Virus record (IMG/VR): IMGVR_UViG_3300032006_001707
Location: 1-27,705 of that record
Origin: a virus
DNA: 27,705 nt
Direction: 5' to 3' (one strand)
In this document: piece by piece, positions 1 to 6,630 of the stretch
Position numbering within the stretch: position 1 is the stretch's first letter
How the letters are laid out: the number at the start of each line of letters is the position of its first letter
Program-made: the position numbers and the translations under genes
Notes under the pieces: generated by a model
The model's input: the letters and a program-made list of their open reading frames with translations, nothing else
Database searches by the model: none
Told to the model about the DNA's origin: nothing

Positions 1-72
1 GATATTAGAAATGATACAAGGACTGATACAGAAATTCATCAGGTAAGAATGGGGCTTGATTGGAATTTATAA
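1..72 (+). CDS. C-terminal end of an unidentified gene (partial)
   Basis: Frame 1 is open from the first base to a TAA at 70-72, giving 23 residues that end in GLDWNL. The start lies outside the window. The next gene begins 20 nt later on the same strand with its own ribosome-binding site, which fits an end-to-end gene pair. The fragment is too short to assign a product, and it could be a chance open stretch. Confidence 0.5.
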   Translation, partial: DIRNDTRTDTEIHQVRMGLDWNL

Positions 73-92
73 ATTAAAATAAGGAATAAAAT

Positions 93-1079
93 ATGGAATT
101 AACTTTACTCTACATGGTCGTAGGATTTACTCTTGCGGCTTATTCAGTAGTGGCTAATGATAGTGTACAAACGTTAGGTACTTGGCTGGCATCTAATTCA
201 GATCAACCAGGCAATACAGAACCATCATTTCATTGGCGAACACTTTGGTTATCAGCGTCGGCAGTATTATTGTTTACGCTGTGGTATGGTTGGTACATTA
301 ATGGAGGAGATATATCGTTCGGTCGACTAAACAAAATACCCTTCCAAGAAGTACAATGGTATCATGCTTGTGCTCCAGCAATACTTTTATTGTTAACACG
401 AGTAGGTGTACCTGTATCAACTAGTTTCTTAGTTTTGTCAGCATTTGCTAGTACCTTTGTTTTAGAAAAGATGCTAGTAAAATCTATTATGGGTTATGCC
501 TTAGCGGCCATTGTTGCTTATGCTGTATGGATGATCATTGAAAGAATCATTGATGAAAAAGCAAACAAGGTTCCTGAGAAACATAAACCTTTTTGGAGAG
601 TTGGCCAATGGTGTACTACAGCATTTTTATGGTACACTTGGCTGTCGCACGATATGGCAAATATTGCAGTATTCCTTCCGCGGGCATTGTCCGTAGAATG
701 GATGATGTTTATATCGTTTATCTTTGTAGCCTTTTTAGGATACACCTTTTATGAACGAGGTGGTAAAATACAAAAGGTTGTTTTAGAAAAGACAGGTACT
801 AGATATGTTCGGTCAGCAACATTGATTGATTTAGTTTACGCATTTATATTGTTGTTCTTTAAACAGTACAACGATATTCCAATGAGTACTACTTGGGTCT
901 TTGTTGGTTTGTTATGTGGACGAGAACTTGCTATTTCAACACTTATGCAAAACTATAAGTTTAAATATGTGTTTCCAATTATCGGACGAGACTTCCTAAA
1001 AATGATGTTAGGATTAATTGTATCGGTAGGAATTGTATTAGCAATACATTACGTAATCATACCAAACAACTTACATTAA
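93..1079 (+). CDS. PiT-family (PHO4-like) inorganic phosphate permease, putative
   Basis: This is a 328-residue polytopic membrane protein with about eight to ten hydrophobic segments. It carries the duplicated PiT architecture in degenerate form. An N-terminal VAND motif lies at residues 20-23 with a PVST motif at 107-110, and a second SHDMAN motif lies at about 185-190 with a PMSTT motif at 263-267. These match the paired signature loops and the PVSTT re-entrant segments of PiT phosphate/cation symporters. Cellular PiT proteins are usually longer (about 400-500 residues), so this is a compact version. A likely role is phosphate uptake by the infected cell. The start follows an AAGGA site. 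The gene is convergent with the lipase gene, leaving one base between the stops. Family assignment is by motif only, and substrate and activity are inferred. Confidence 0.6.
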   Translation: MELTLLYMVVGFTLAAYSVVANDSVQTLGTWLASNSDQPGNTEPSFHWRTLWLSASAVLLFTLWYGWYINGGDISFGRLNKIPFQEVQWYHACAPAILLLLTRVGVPVSTSFLVLSAFASTFVLEKMLVKSIMGYALAAIVAYAVWMIIERIIDEKANKVPEKHKPFWRVGQWCTTAFLWYTWLSHDMANIAVFLPRALSVEWMMFISFIFVAFLGYTFYERGGKIQKVVLEKTGTRYVRSATLIDLVYAFILLFFKQYNDIPMSTTWVFVGLLCGRELAISTLMQNYKFKYVFPIIGRDFLKMMLGLIVSVGIVLAIHYVIIPNNLH

Positions 1080-1080
1080 A

Positions 1081-1917
1081 TTATCGCTCATACATATGAG
1101 CATAATTTTCGATGAATGATGGTTGATGGGCTTCTTGTCCGTCAACCATTTTCTTTATGTGTAAAATATATTGTTTAATATTATGATCAGCAATAGAGTC
1201 AAACTTACCTTTAGCTATACCTCTAAATATTCCACGCCAAGTATCCTTTGTTCTTTGCCAACCTGTTAAGTTTCTTAAGTTTCCGTAATGATTAAAGTAT
1301 TGACATTCGCCGTGATGTCTATAGCCCATTATATAAAATGGTACTCTAGGAACAATATCTGCATTGTTAACAAAACGATAATGTTTAAAAGGAAAGTTAT
1401 TAATGTAACTTGCCCAACCTACTCTAGGTGATCCAAAAGTAAACAACTCTTGTGGATTAACAATTGTTGTTTCTCCTCTACAGCGACTTGCTAATATTGT
1501 ACTCATTGCCGCTCCAAGTGAATGTCCTGTAAACCACACATCACGTTTAGCTTGTTCTCTAATGATATCTTCTTGTATCCTGTCCCATAGCTTATCAACT
1601 TCACCCTTAAAGCCACCATGTACTCTACCTATTGTCTCTGCAACAACAGGAAATGCTCTAGCATCTGCTTTAATATCATTATATTGTTTAGGTTGAGTTC
1701 CACGACAGGCAAAAACTATATCTCGCTTATTCATAAAGCGATATGCTTCTGCACCATCAATGTTATAAAATTCTACTGTAGTAAAGCCTAGCTTCTTGGC
1801 TAGTCGAGTGGCGTGATATTCTGTAAAATAAGCAACCCGGCTCAACTCTGCAAAGAGTAAAGCCCGGTTGTTAAAATCTAATTCAGTAATTTTATCTGTT
1901 AACTTATCACTAAACAT
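1081..1917 (-). CDS. Class 3 lipase (alpha/beta hydrolase)
   Basis: The 278-residue product has the lipase class 3 landmarks in order. These are a CRGT segment near residue 71, the nucleophile elbow GHSLG at 131-135 (Ser133), FGSPRVG at 161-167, NNADIVPRVP at 184-193 (Asp187) and ADHNIKQY at 243-250 (His245). This gives a complete Ser-Asp-His triad. The family hydrolyses acylglycerol or phospholipid esters. No signal peptide is visible, so it probably acts on the inner leaflet of the host membrane or on intracellular lipid. It is the last gene of the minus-strand cassette. An ATAAATAC motif lies about 32 nt upstream of the ATG and overlaps the previous gene's stop codon, which suggests late expression. 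The role in lysis or lipid scavenging is inferred. Confidence 0.85.
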   Translation of the reverse strand: MFSDKLTDKITELDFNNRALLFAELSRVAYFTEYHATRLAKKLGFTTVEFYNIDGAEAYRFMNKRDIVFACRGTQPKQYNDIKADARAFPVVAETIGRVHGGFKGEVDKLWDRIQEDIIREQAKRDVWFTGHSLGAAMSTILASRCRGETTIVNPQELFTFGSPRVGWASYINNFPFKHYRFVNNADIVPRVPFYIMGYRHHGECQYFNHYGNLRNLTGWQRTKDTWRGIFRGIAKGKFDSIADHNIKQYILHIKKMVDGQEAHQPSFIENYAHMYER

Positions 1918-1949
1918 TCATACTCACATATTGTTATTATTAATATGAG

Positions 1950-1956
1950 TATTTAT
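1950..1956 (-). promoter_or_regulatory. T4-like late promoter motif (ATAAATA) for the lipase gene
   Basis: The minus strand reads ATAAATAC here, one base short of the T4 late consensus TATAAATA. It lies 32 nt before the lipase ATG and shares bases with the TAA stop of the upstream gene (1956-1958). Confidence 0.5.
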
Positions 1957-2273
1957 TAGTTTGTGTTATTTTCTTTAGCGGCCTCTTGAAGTTCTTCTAT
2001 TTGCTTTTCTAACTGATTAAGTCGCATATTCTGTTCTGCGTCATCAGGTAAAGCACCTAACTCACCTCTTGGCCATTTAACTCTGAACTCGCTATTTTGA
2101 TCTACATGGACACCTTGCATTTCTAGATTATGTTCAAGAAATGAAATTCTGCCTGTAACGTTAAAGTAACCAGTTACAGCAAAGCCAACAGCTACGATAA
2201 TTGCAATTAAATTACGTAACGGTATGGATATTACCGATTGATCGTTTATTTCGTGTCTTTGTTCCTTCGCCAT
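1956..2273 (-). CDS. Small membrane-anchored coiled-coil protein (possible spanin-like or lysis accessory)
   Basis: The 105-residue product has a polar N-terminus, one hydrophobic segment at about residues 20-37 and a long charged C-terminus. The last 30 residues (MRLNQLEKQIEELQEAA) have coiled-coil character. This single-span plus coiled-coil layout resembles inner-membrane spanins, but no Cys or lipobox partner is visible, so the role is speculative. The start was set at 2273. A strong GGGAGG site at 2280-2285 abuts the alternative ATG at 2277-2279 with no spacer, whereas the ATG at 2271-2273 has a 6-nt spacer. The gene lies 22 nt downstream of the holin-like gene and upstream of the lipase. 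Confidence 0.7.
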   Translation of the reverse strand: MAKEQRHEINDQSVISIPLRNLIAIIVAVGFAVTGYFNVTGRISFLEHNLEMQGVHVDQNSEFRVKWPRGELGALPDDAEQNMRLNQLEKQIEELQEAAKENNTN

Positions 2274-2295
2274 ATACATCCTCCCTAACGTATAC

Positions 2296-2583
2296 TTAAA
2301 ATTTTATCTTATCTAGTATAGTTCCTTCTATCTTTGACATTATTCTAACACCTGAATAACCACAAATAAATGCTATGGCAAGTGCTACTTCAGTCCCAAA
2401 GCCAAAATGAGCCATCAAAGCTGGAATAAAAAATTCAGCCGCAACCCATCCTACTAATACAGAGATTAACAAATCTCTTACTGGAGTCTTTCTGCGTACT
2501 ATCGCATTACAGATTCCACCGGTACCAGCCGCGCCTATACAACACGCCTTAGCACCGAACATCGCTACTAATTCTGCTATCAT
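2296..2583 (-). CDS. Small hydrophobic holin-like membrane protein
   Basis: This 95-residue protein has about three hydrophobic segments: an N-terminal Gly/Ala/Cys-rich stretch (about residues 1-27), a helix at about 40-58 and a helix at about 63-80. They are separated by a basic RRKTPVRD turn, and the tail is charged (SKIEGTILDKIKF). Size and layout are typical of phage holins, and the neighbours (lipase, coiled-coil membrane protein) fit a lysis cassette, but no family signature was recognised. The start has a strong GGGAGGA site with about 5 nt spacing. That site lies in the 3' arm of a 10-bp hairpin (2589-2640), so translation may be controlled by RNA structure. Confidence 0.65.
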   Translation of the reverse strand: MIAELVAMFGAKACCIGAAGTGGICNAIVRRKTPVRDLLISVLVGWVAAEFFIPALMAHFGFGTEVALAIAFICGYSGVRIMSKIEGTILDKIKF

Positions 2584-2588
2584 GTGAG

Positions 2589-2640
2589 TCCTCCCTCAAT
2601 ATGACTTTTTGATCATATATTTAATGCTACTGAGGGAGGA
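2589..2640 (-). promoter_or_regulatory. Hairpin sequestering the Shine-Dalgarno site of the holin-like gene, with an internal late-type promoter
   Basis: TCCTCCCTCA and TGAGGGAGGA form a perfect 10-bp inverted repeat (2589-2598 and 2631-2640). In minus-strand mRNA the 3' arm is the SD of the gene starting at 2583. The loop holds a second 6-bp inverted repeat (ATATGA/TCATAT, 2599-2618) and a late-promoter-like TTAAATA (2618-2624). Readthrough RNA would hide the SD, while RNA started in the loop would lack the 5' arm. T4 genes such as e and I-TevI are known to use this early-off/late-on design. Its use here is inferred. Confidence 0.6.
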
Positions 2641-2655
2641 ATTAAAAGATTATTT

Positions 2656-2670
2656 AATTATGGACAGCCC
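2656..2670. repeat. 15-bp direct repeat, copy 1
   Basis: AATTATGGACAGCCC occurs here and again at 3400-3414. In both places it encodes the final Gly-Cys-Pro and stop codon of a minus-strand gene. Confidence 0.8.
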
Positions 2671-3368
2671 TGAATCCAAACTACCAACTTATCTATCAAA
2701 GGTTTAAACTCAGGCCACCCTGGATGTCCATTGTCCGGAAATGCCTTGCTACGAATCTGCATATCCATGATCTGATTGACCTTGTCCAACAGTTTGCGTT
2801 TGGTCTTGGGCTTGTCTGTGTTACGTGGATATATATTAAAACTACCATATGACCCTAGAAGCTGACTAGCATAGTAGTCTAATTCGCACTCTAATAGTGA
2901 TGCTCGCCAGTCCTTTATTGAGAAACTAGCACCCGTTACTACCGCATGACTATCATTTAAGGGACTCATACCTCCTATTGCCGCATACTGTGGATTACCT
3001 ATTGATCTGCGAAACTCACGCACATCCTCCTGCTGACGTTTTGTGATATGGTCAACAGCAGTAACAAGACTCCAAGAGGGTTTATCTTTCGTGTCATAGT
3101 CCTTGTACCAATCACGCAAGGCTTCAGTCCAAAACTGTATTATATGTGTGGGCGGATGTTCACCCTTGATTATAGCAGTCTCAATGATCCTAAGTGCATA
3201 GTCGTTGCCAATACCTCCACGACAGAGGTTTACTACATCCTGACTGTGTAAGCCAAGGCGTTGTGCTAGTGTGTGTTGTAGACCTTCACTAGGCTTACAG
3301 CCCTGCATACTAAAGGTTCCCCATTCATCACCCCAGCTGTCACCTATTATCCATATACGAGTACTCAT
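2658..3368 (-). CDS. SGNH/GDSL-type hydrolase-like protein
   Basis: The 236-residue product has an N-terminal IIGDSWG motif (block I, candidate nucleophile Ser11), a downstream GGIGND (block II-like) and, near the C-terminus, DNGHPGWPEF. The last resembles the DxxH block V of SGNH esterases. These enzymes are serine esterases or acylhydrolases, and the substrate here is unknown. The start was placed at the second Met (MSTRIW), and no clear SD is visible for either candidate. Codon and base use look richer in G+C than in the neighbours, suggesting later acquisition. The last three codons and stop (GCP) lie in a 15-bp sequence repeated exactly at the end of the next upstream gene. Confidence 0.65.
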   Translation of the reverse strand: MSTRIWIIGDSWGDEWGTFSMQGCKPSEGLQHTLAQRLGLHSQDVVNLCRGGIGNDYALRIIETAIIKGEHPPTHIIQFWTEALRDWYKDYDTKDKPSWSLVTAVDHITKRQQEDVREFRRSIGNPQYAAIGGMSPLNDSHAVVTGASFSIKDWRASLLECELDYYASQLLGSYGSFNIYPRNTDKPKTKRKLLDKVNQIMDMQIRSKAFPDNGHPGWPEFKPLIDKLVVWIQGCP

Positions 3369-3399
3369 ACACATATTTAACGAAATTAGTATGAGTCTA

Positions 3400-3414
3400 A
3401 ATTATGGACAGCCC
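3400..3414. repeat. 15-bp direct repeat, copy 2
   Basis: This is an identical copy of 2656-2670, at the 3' end of the VOC-protein gene. With copy 1 it brackets the SGNH gene. Confidence 0.8.
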
Positions 3415-3875
3415 CATTCAGGGTGCCCTGTAACATCAGCTAAAGGATTAGCTTCTGGATACGTTACTTCACTATCACTATAACTTTTAATTTCTAAAAT
3501 ATTACAATGTGGATCTTTAATAAAGAACGTTTCTTGTTCAAGCATTTTGCCTTCAAACCGTATAAAAGGTTTAAGCAAATAGCCAATGTTATGTTCTTCT
3601 ACACGTCTTTTAATCTCATTATAGGCACTACGACTTAAATGTACTCCGAAGTGAGGAACCATTACATCGTTCATAGTATCTACATGATGTGCTTCAAATT
3701 TAGGTTTTTTAGTTGGGTCACTTGAGTGAAGAGTTAATTCATTACCGAAGAAATTAATGTCAATCCAATTAGGAAGTTCTTTATCTGCTGATTCACAACC
3801 TAGCATATTAACATAGAAATTTACGGCTGAATCCATGTCTCCCACTTCAAGTGCTAAATGAAATGTCGAGCTCAT
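3402..3875 (-). CDS. VOC-superfamily (glyoxalase/bleomycin-resistance-like) protein
   Basis: The 157-residue product has the vicinal-oxygen-chelate layout of two beta-alpha-beta-beta-beta modules. The first begins FHLALEVGDMDSAVNFY (His6) and the second has HFGVHLS in the middle and KDPHCNILEIKSY at the end. The His residues and the final Glu match the usual metal-ligand positions of glyoxalase I-type proteins. The substrate cannot be predicted. The family fold ends near residue 132, followed by about 25 extra residues ending in HPEWGCP. That GCP end is shared at the DNA level with the next gene. A late-type ATAAATAC motif and a tandem repeat lie upstream. Confidence 0.8.
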   Translation of the reverse strand: MSSTFHLALEVGDMDSAVNFYVNMLGCESADKELPNWIDINFFGNELTLHSSDPTKKPKFEAHHVDTMNDVMVPHFGVHLSRSAYNEIKRRVEEHNIGYLLKPFIRFEGKMLEQETFFIKDPHCNILEIKSYSDSEVTYPEANPLADVTGHPEWGCP

Positions 3876-3885
3876 GCCCTGTCTC

Positions 3886-3950
3886 CTAGAAAAGAACTTT
3901 TTACTAGGTTTCTATCTAGAAAAAGAACTTTTTACTAGGTTCTATCTAGG
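3886..3950. repeat. Tandem 30-bp repeat with internal dyad symmetry
   Basis: Two 30-bp units (3886-3915 and 3916-3945) differ by shifting one base between an A-run and a T-run. A partial third unit (CTAGG) follows. Each unit has the dyad CTAG-AAAAAG...CTTTTT-CTAG. The array lies in the leader of the VOC gene, between its late-type motif and its ATG. Confidence 0.75.
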
Positions 3951-3959
3951 TATGAACAG

Positions 3960-3966
3960 TATTTAT
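3960..3966 (-). promoter_or_regulatory. T4-like late promoter motif (ATAAATA) for the VOC gene
   Basis: The minus strand reads ATAAATAC just downstream of tRNA-Gly and upstream of the tandem repeat. Transcripts from it would carry the repeat array as a 5' leader of the VOC gene. Confidence 0.45.
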
Positions 3967-3972
3967 TAAAAA

Positions 3973-4046
3973 TGGAGCGGATGGTCGGAATCGAACCGAC
4001 AGCATTAGCTTGGAAGGCTAAGGTATTACCACTATACGACACCCGC
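3973..4046 (-). tRNA. tRNA-Gly (TCC)
   Basis: A 74-nt cloverleaf reads 5' GCGGGTG, which pairs with CATCCGC near the 3' end, followed by discriminator T and an encoded CCA. The anticodon stem TTAGC/GCTAA carries the loop CTTCCAA, so the anticodon is TCC, reading GGA-type glycine codons. The T arm is GTCGG-TTCGATT-CCGAC. A consensus sigma70-like promoter ends a few bases upstream of the mature 5' end. Confidence 0.95.
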
Positions 4047-4054
4047 ATTATCTT

Positions 4055-4083
4055 ATTATATAATCTTATGTTGGAAAAGTCAA
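4055..4083 (-). promoter_or_regulatory. Sigma70-like promoter of tRNA-Gly
   Basis: On the minus strand, TTGACT (4083-4078) and TATAAT (4060-4055) are separated by 17 nt. Predicted transcription starts about 2 nt before the mature tRNA 5' end, so the host polymerase probably makes this tRNA early in infection. Confidence 0.75.
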
Positions 4084-4118
4084 CCGTTCAAGTAGCACTT
4101 CTATTTACTTAAAACATC

Positions 4119-4125
4119 ATAAATA
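4119..4125 (+). promoter_or_regulatory. T4-like late promoter motif (ATAAATA)
   Basis: ATAAATAC lies 19 nt before the ATG of the first gene of the structural block (4145). It is divergent from the tRNA-Gly promoter. Confidence 0.5.
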
Positions 4126-4144
4126 CAGTATAGGAAACGGAACC

Positions 4145-4411
4145 ATGAGAAAACGCACACGATCTATACTAGAAGAACTTAATAGCATACATAGAACTGC
4201 TGATAATGATGCTTTAATACAGTCTACAGGGCATAATTTAATAGAAAGTTCTATTAATTTGCTTAATAGGATTACTGAAAGCTATTCTACAGATACAGCT
4301 TCTGAATTAGAAAGACGCTTTATTAATAGTATAAGAAGCGGTGACCCACGCAAATTTAAACGTGGGATTGATAGAATTATTGAAAGTAAAAGGCAATCTG
4401 ATGATTCTTAA
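4145..4411 (+). CDS. Conserved-looking small protein of unknown function
   Basis: The 88-residue product is helical and charged. It begins MRKRTRSILEELNS, with a Leu/Ile-rich middle (SSINLLNRI) and a basic C-terminus (RKFKRGIDRIIESKR). No known family is assigned. The early ILEE sequence fits the [IL]-x-E prohead-protease signature seen in neighbouring genes, though it is weaker here. A purine-rich AGGAAACGG precedes the ATG. The end overlaps the next gene by 11 nt, suggesting translational coupling. Confidence 0.7.
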   Translation: MRKRTRSILEELNSIHRTADNDALIQSTGHNLIESSINLLNRITESYSTDTASELERRFINSIRSGDPRKFKRGIDRIIESKRQSDDS

Positions 4412-5105
4412 CGAAGGTGGTAACATATTCAAAACTGCAACTGGTGAACCAGCGACAGTTCGAATCAATAAAGCTGATGTTAAGCCTACGCTTAAATGGT
4501 TAGAAAAGATCACCAAATTAGATCATACAAATCATATGCTAGGTAGTACTGGTGTTAAAGATACTAGTGGAGACTTAGATGTTGCAATTGATAAAGAAAA
4601 AGTTGACAAAAACGAATTAGTAAGTATACTACAAGCCTGGGTAGTTAAAAATTACCCAAAAGAAGATCCAAAGCATTGGATTAAAAAATCAGGAATATCA
4701 GTACACTTCAAAACACCAATCAATGGTGATCCAAAGAATGGCTATGTCCAAACTGATTTAATGTTTGGCGATCAAAAATTTATGAAATTTGCTTTAGGAG
4801 GAATGGATGCAAAGAGTAATTTCAAAGGTCAACATCGTATGATAATGATTGCCTCTCTTGCTAAAGCTCAAGGTTACAAGTGGTCTCCTCAAAATGGATT
4901 AGTAGACAGATTAACTAACGAGCCTACAAAAAAAGCTAAAGACCCAGAATTCATTGCTAAAACTTTAATGGGACCAACAGCGACAGCAAAAGATCTACAA
5001 AGTGTAGAATCAATTAATAACAAAATTAAATCAGATCCTAACTACGAGGCTTTAGTAAAAGATGCTAAAGACTGGTTTGAGAAGGATGGACTAGAGCTAC
5101 CATAA
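4401..5105 (+). CDS. Predicted nucleotidyltransferase (pol-beta-like fold)
   Basis: The 234-residue product contains LGSTGVKDTSGDLDVAID (about residues 47-64), matching the G-S-x(n)-D-x-D signature of the polymerase-beta nucleotidyltransferase superfamily. YVQTDLMFGD, further on, could supply the third carboxylate. The transferred nucleotide and acceptor are unknown. An upstream in-frame ATG at 4341 is deep in the preceding gene with no ribosome site, so the ATG at 4401, preceded by AAAGG, was chosen. The stop overlaps the next ATG by one base. The N-terminus reads MILNE, a possible L-x-E cleavage site. Confidence 0.65.
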   Translation: MILNEGGNIFKTATGEPATVRINKADVKPTLKWLEKITKLDHTNHMLGSTGVKDTSGDLDVAIDKEKVDKNELVSILQAWVVKNYPKEDPKHWIKKSGISVHFKTPINGDPKNGYVQTDLMFGDQKFMKFALGGMDAKSNFKGQHRMIMIASLAKAQGYKWSPQNGLVDRLTNEPTKKAKDPEFIAKTLMGPTATAKDLQSVESINNKIKSDPNYEALVKDAKDWFEKDGLELP

Positions 5106-6622
5106 TGAGATTTTTTGAATTTAAACAAATTGTAAATGAAGTAGAAGCACGTATCCAACACGCAGAAGATGTTGTCTTCTGGGAAGGATCAGCTGGTGCA
5201 AAAAGAGCCTTAAAGGCATTATCTAATATGGCTAAAGGTGAAACTAAAGATGTTACAATTAAATGGGACGGCTCACCAGCAGTAATATTTGGACGTGATG
5301 ATAAAGGTAAATTTATTTTTACAGATAAGTCAGGCTTTGGAGCAAAAGGTTACGATGGTAGATCACAAAGCGGAGATGACTTAGAAAATATGTTGTTAGG
5401 CAGAGGCAAGGGTGGAGAAAAATCAGATAGTTATAAAGCATTTGCGGCCAACATGAAAGACGTGTTTGACGAATACGAAAAAGCAGTCCCTAAAAAACAT
5501 AGAGGATTTTTTAAAGGAGACTTATTATATTTTAATAAGCCACAAATAGTTGACGGTGCATATACTTTTAAACCCAATACTGTACAATACAAAGTTCAAA
5601 CAGACAGCGACTTAGGTAAAAGAGTAGGTAAAAGTAAAACAGGAATTGTTATTCACAGAGTTGTTGATGCTAATGGTACAGAAGGACCTTTAACAGATTC
5701 AGATATATTTGAAGGAAACGAAGTATTAGTATTACCGCCAGTAACTACACAAGCACCTCCACAAATAGATACAACTGGAATTAAAAACTTAGATTCTATT
5801 ATTAGTAAGAATGGAACGGCAATTGATGCTCTATTAAATCAAGAAACATTACGTAACATGAAAGTTAGTGACTTTCCTCAAATACTATACACTTATACAA
5901 ATAGATGTGTAGATGATAAATGTTTAGATAATTTAGGAAAAGATTTTGTACAATGGTTAAGTGGAAGTAAAGTTAGTAGAATTAAACAAGGTAAAATTAT
6001 TGAATACCTTAAAGCAAATATGCAAGGCGTAAACGCATTATGGCAAACTGTTTCAGGCATTATGAAAGTGAAAGACGACATTGTACAACAACTAGATCAA
6101 CAACCTGCTGATGTAAAAGCAACAATAGGTAACACACCAGGTGGTGAAGGTTATGTATTAGCCCACCCAGGTGGTGATTTAAAATTAGTTAACCGCAGTA
6201 ATTTTAGTGCGGCTAACAGAGCAATCAAAAGGGAGACTATTATGAGAGCAAGTGAATTCGACAAAGATGATGATTTCGAATTAATGAAAAAAGATAAAAT
6301 AGACCCTGCTGACATTGATGATGCTGGTATCAGTCCTGGATTTAAAAATGACACTATATTTGACCAACTAGGTAAAATATTAGATTCAGCTGGCAATCCA
6401 AATCCAAGAGATACTATAGTAACAGACGATAACAAAAAGTTTAAAGTTTCAGTACCACAAGCTAAAACATTAAGAATGATGCTTACTACTGATAAAGTTA
6501 AACCAGCTGTACGTTTTGAGTTTACTAAAGCTATTCAAAGTTCAGAAGGACTAGCACCATTTCTAAAGGTAAAAGATCCTAAAGAAATGATAAACATCTT
6601 TGCTGACAAATATATGAAGTAG
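5105..6622 (+). CDS. Large KxDG-motif protein (DUF6267-like), ligase/nucleotidyltransferase-like N-terminal domain
   Basis: The 505-residue product has TIKWDGSPAVIFGRD at about residues 48-62. This resembles motif I (K-x-D-G) of covalent nucleotidyltransferases such as DNA/RNA ligases. It is followed by a FKGDLLYF segment reminiscent of motif III and a GIVIHRVVD strand. From recall, similar proteins with this KWDGSPA core occur in T4-like marine phages as an uncharacterised family. The C-terminal half (from about residue 225) is unrelated and charged. The N-terminus MRFFEFKQIVNE resembles a T4 capsid-targeting leader. It is translationally coupled to the nucleotidyltransferase gene by a one-base overlap. 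The ligase activity is a hypothesis. Confidence 0.6.
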   Translation: MRFFEFKQIVNEVEARIQHAEDVVFWEGSAGAKRALKALSNMAKGETKDVTIKWDGSPAVIFGRDDKGKFIFTDKSGFGAKGYDGRSQSGDDLENMLLGRGKGGEKSDSYKAFAANMKDVFDEYEKAVPKKHRGFFKGDLLYFNKPQIVDGAYTFKPNTVQYKVQTDSDLGKRVGKSKTGIVIHRVVDANGTEGPLTDSDIFEGNEVLVLPPVTTQAPPQIDTTGIKNLDSIISKNGTAIDALLNQETLRNMKVSDFPQILYTYTNRCVDDKCLDNLGKDFVQWLSGSKVSRIKQGKIIEYLKANMQGVNALWQTVSGIMKVKDDIVQQLDQQPADVKATIGNTPGGEGYVLAHPGGDLKLVNRSNFSAANRAIKRETIMRASEFDKDDDFELMKKDKIDPADIDDAGISPGFKNDTIFDQLGKILDSAGNPNPRDTIVTDDNKKFKVSVPQAKTLRMMLTTDKVKPAVRFEFTKAIQSSEGLAPFLKVKDPKEMINIFADKYMK

Positions 6623-6630
6623 AAAACGTT

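Noticed and set aside
3886-3950. Possible CRISPR array
   Set aside because: Only two adjacent 30-bp units with no unique spacers between them, so it is a simple tandem repeat.
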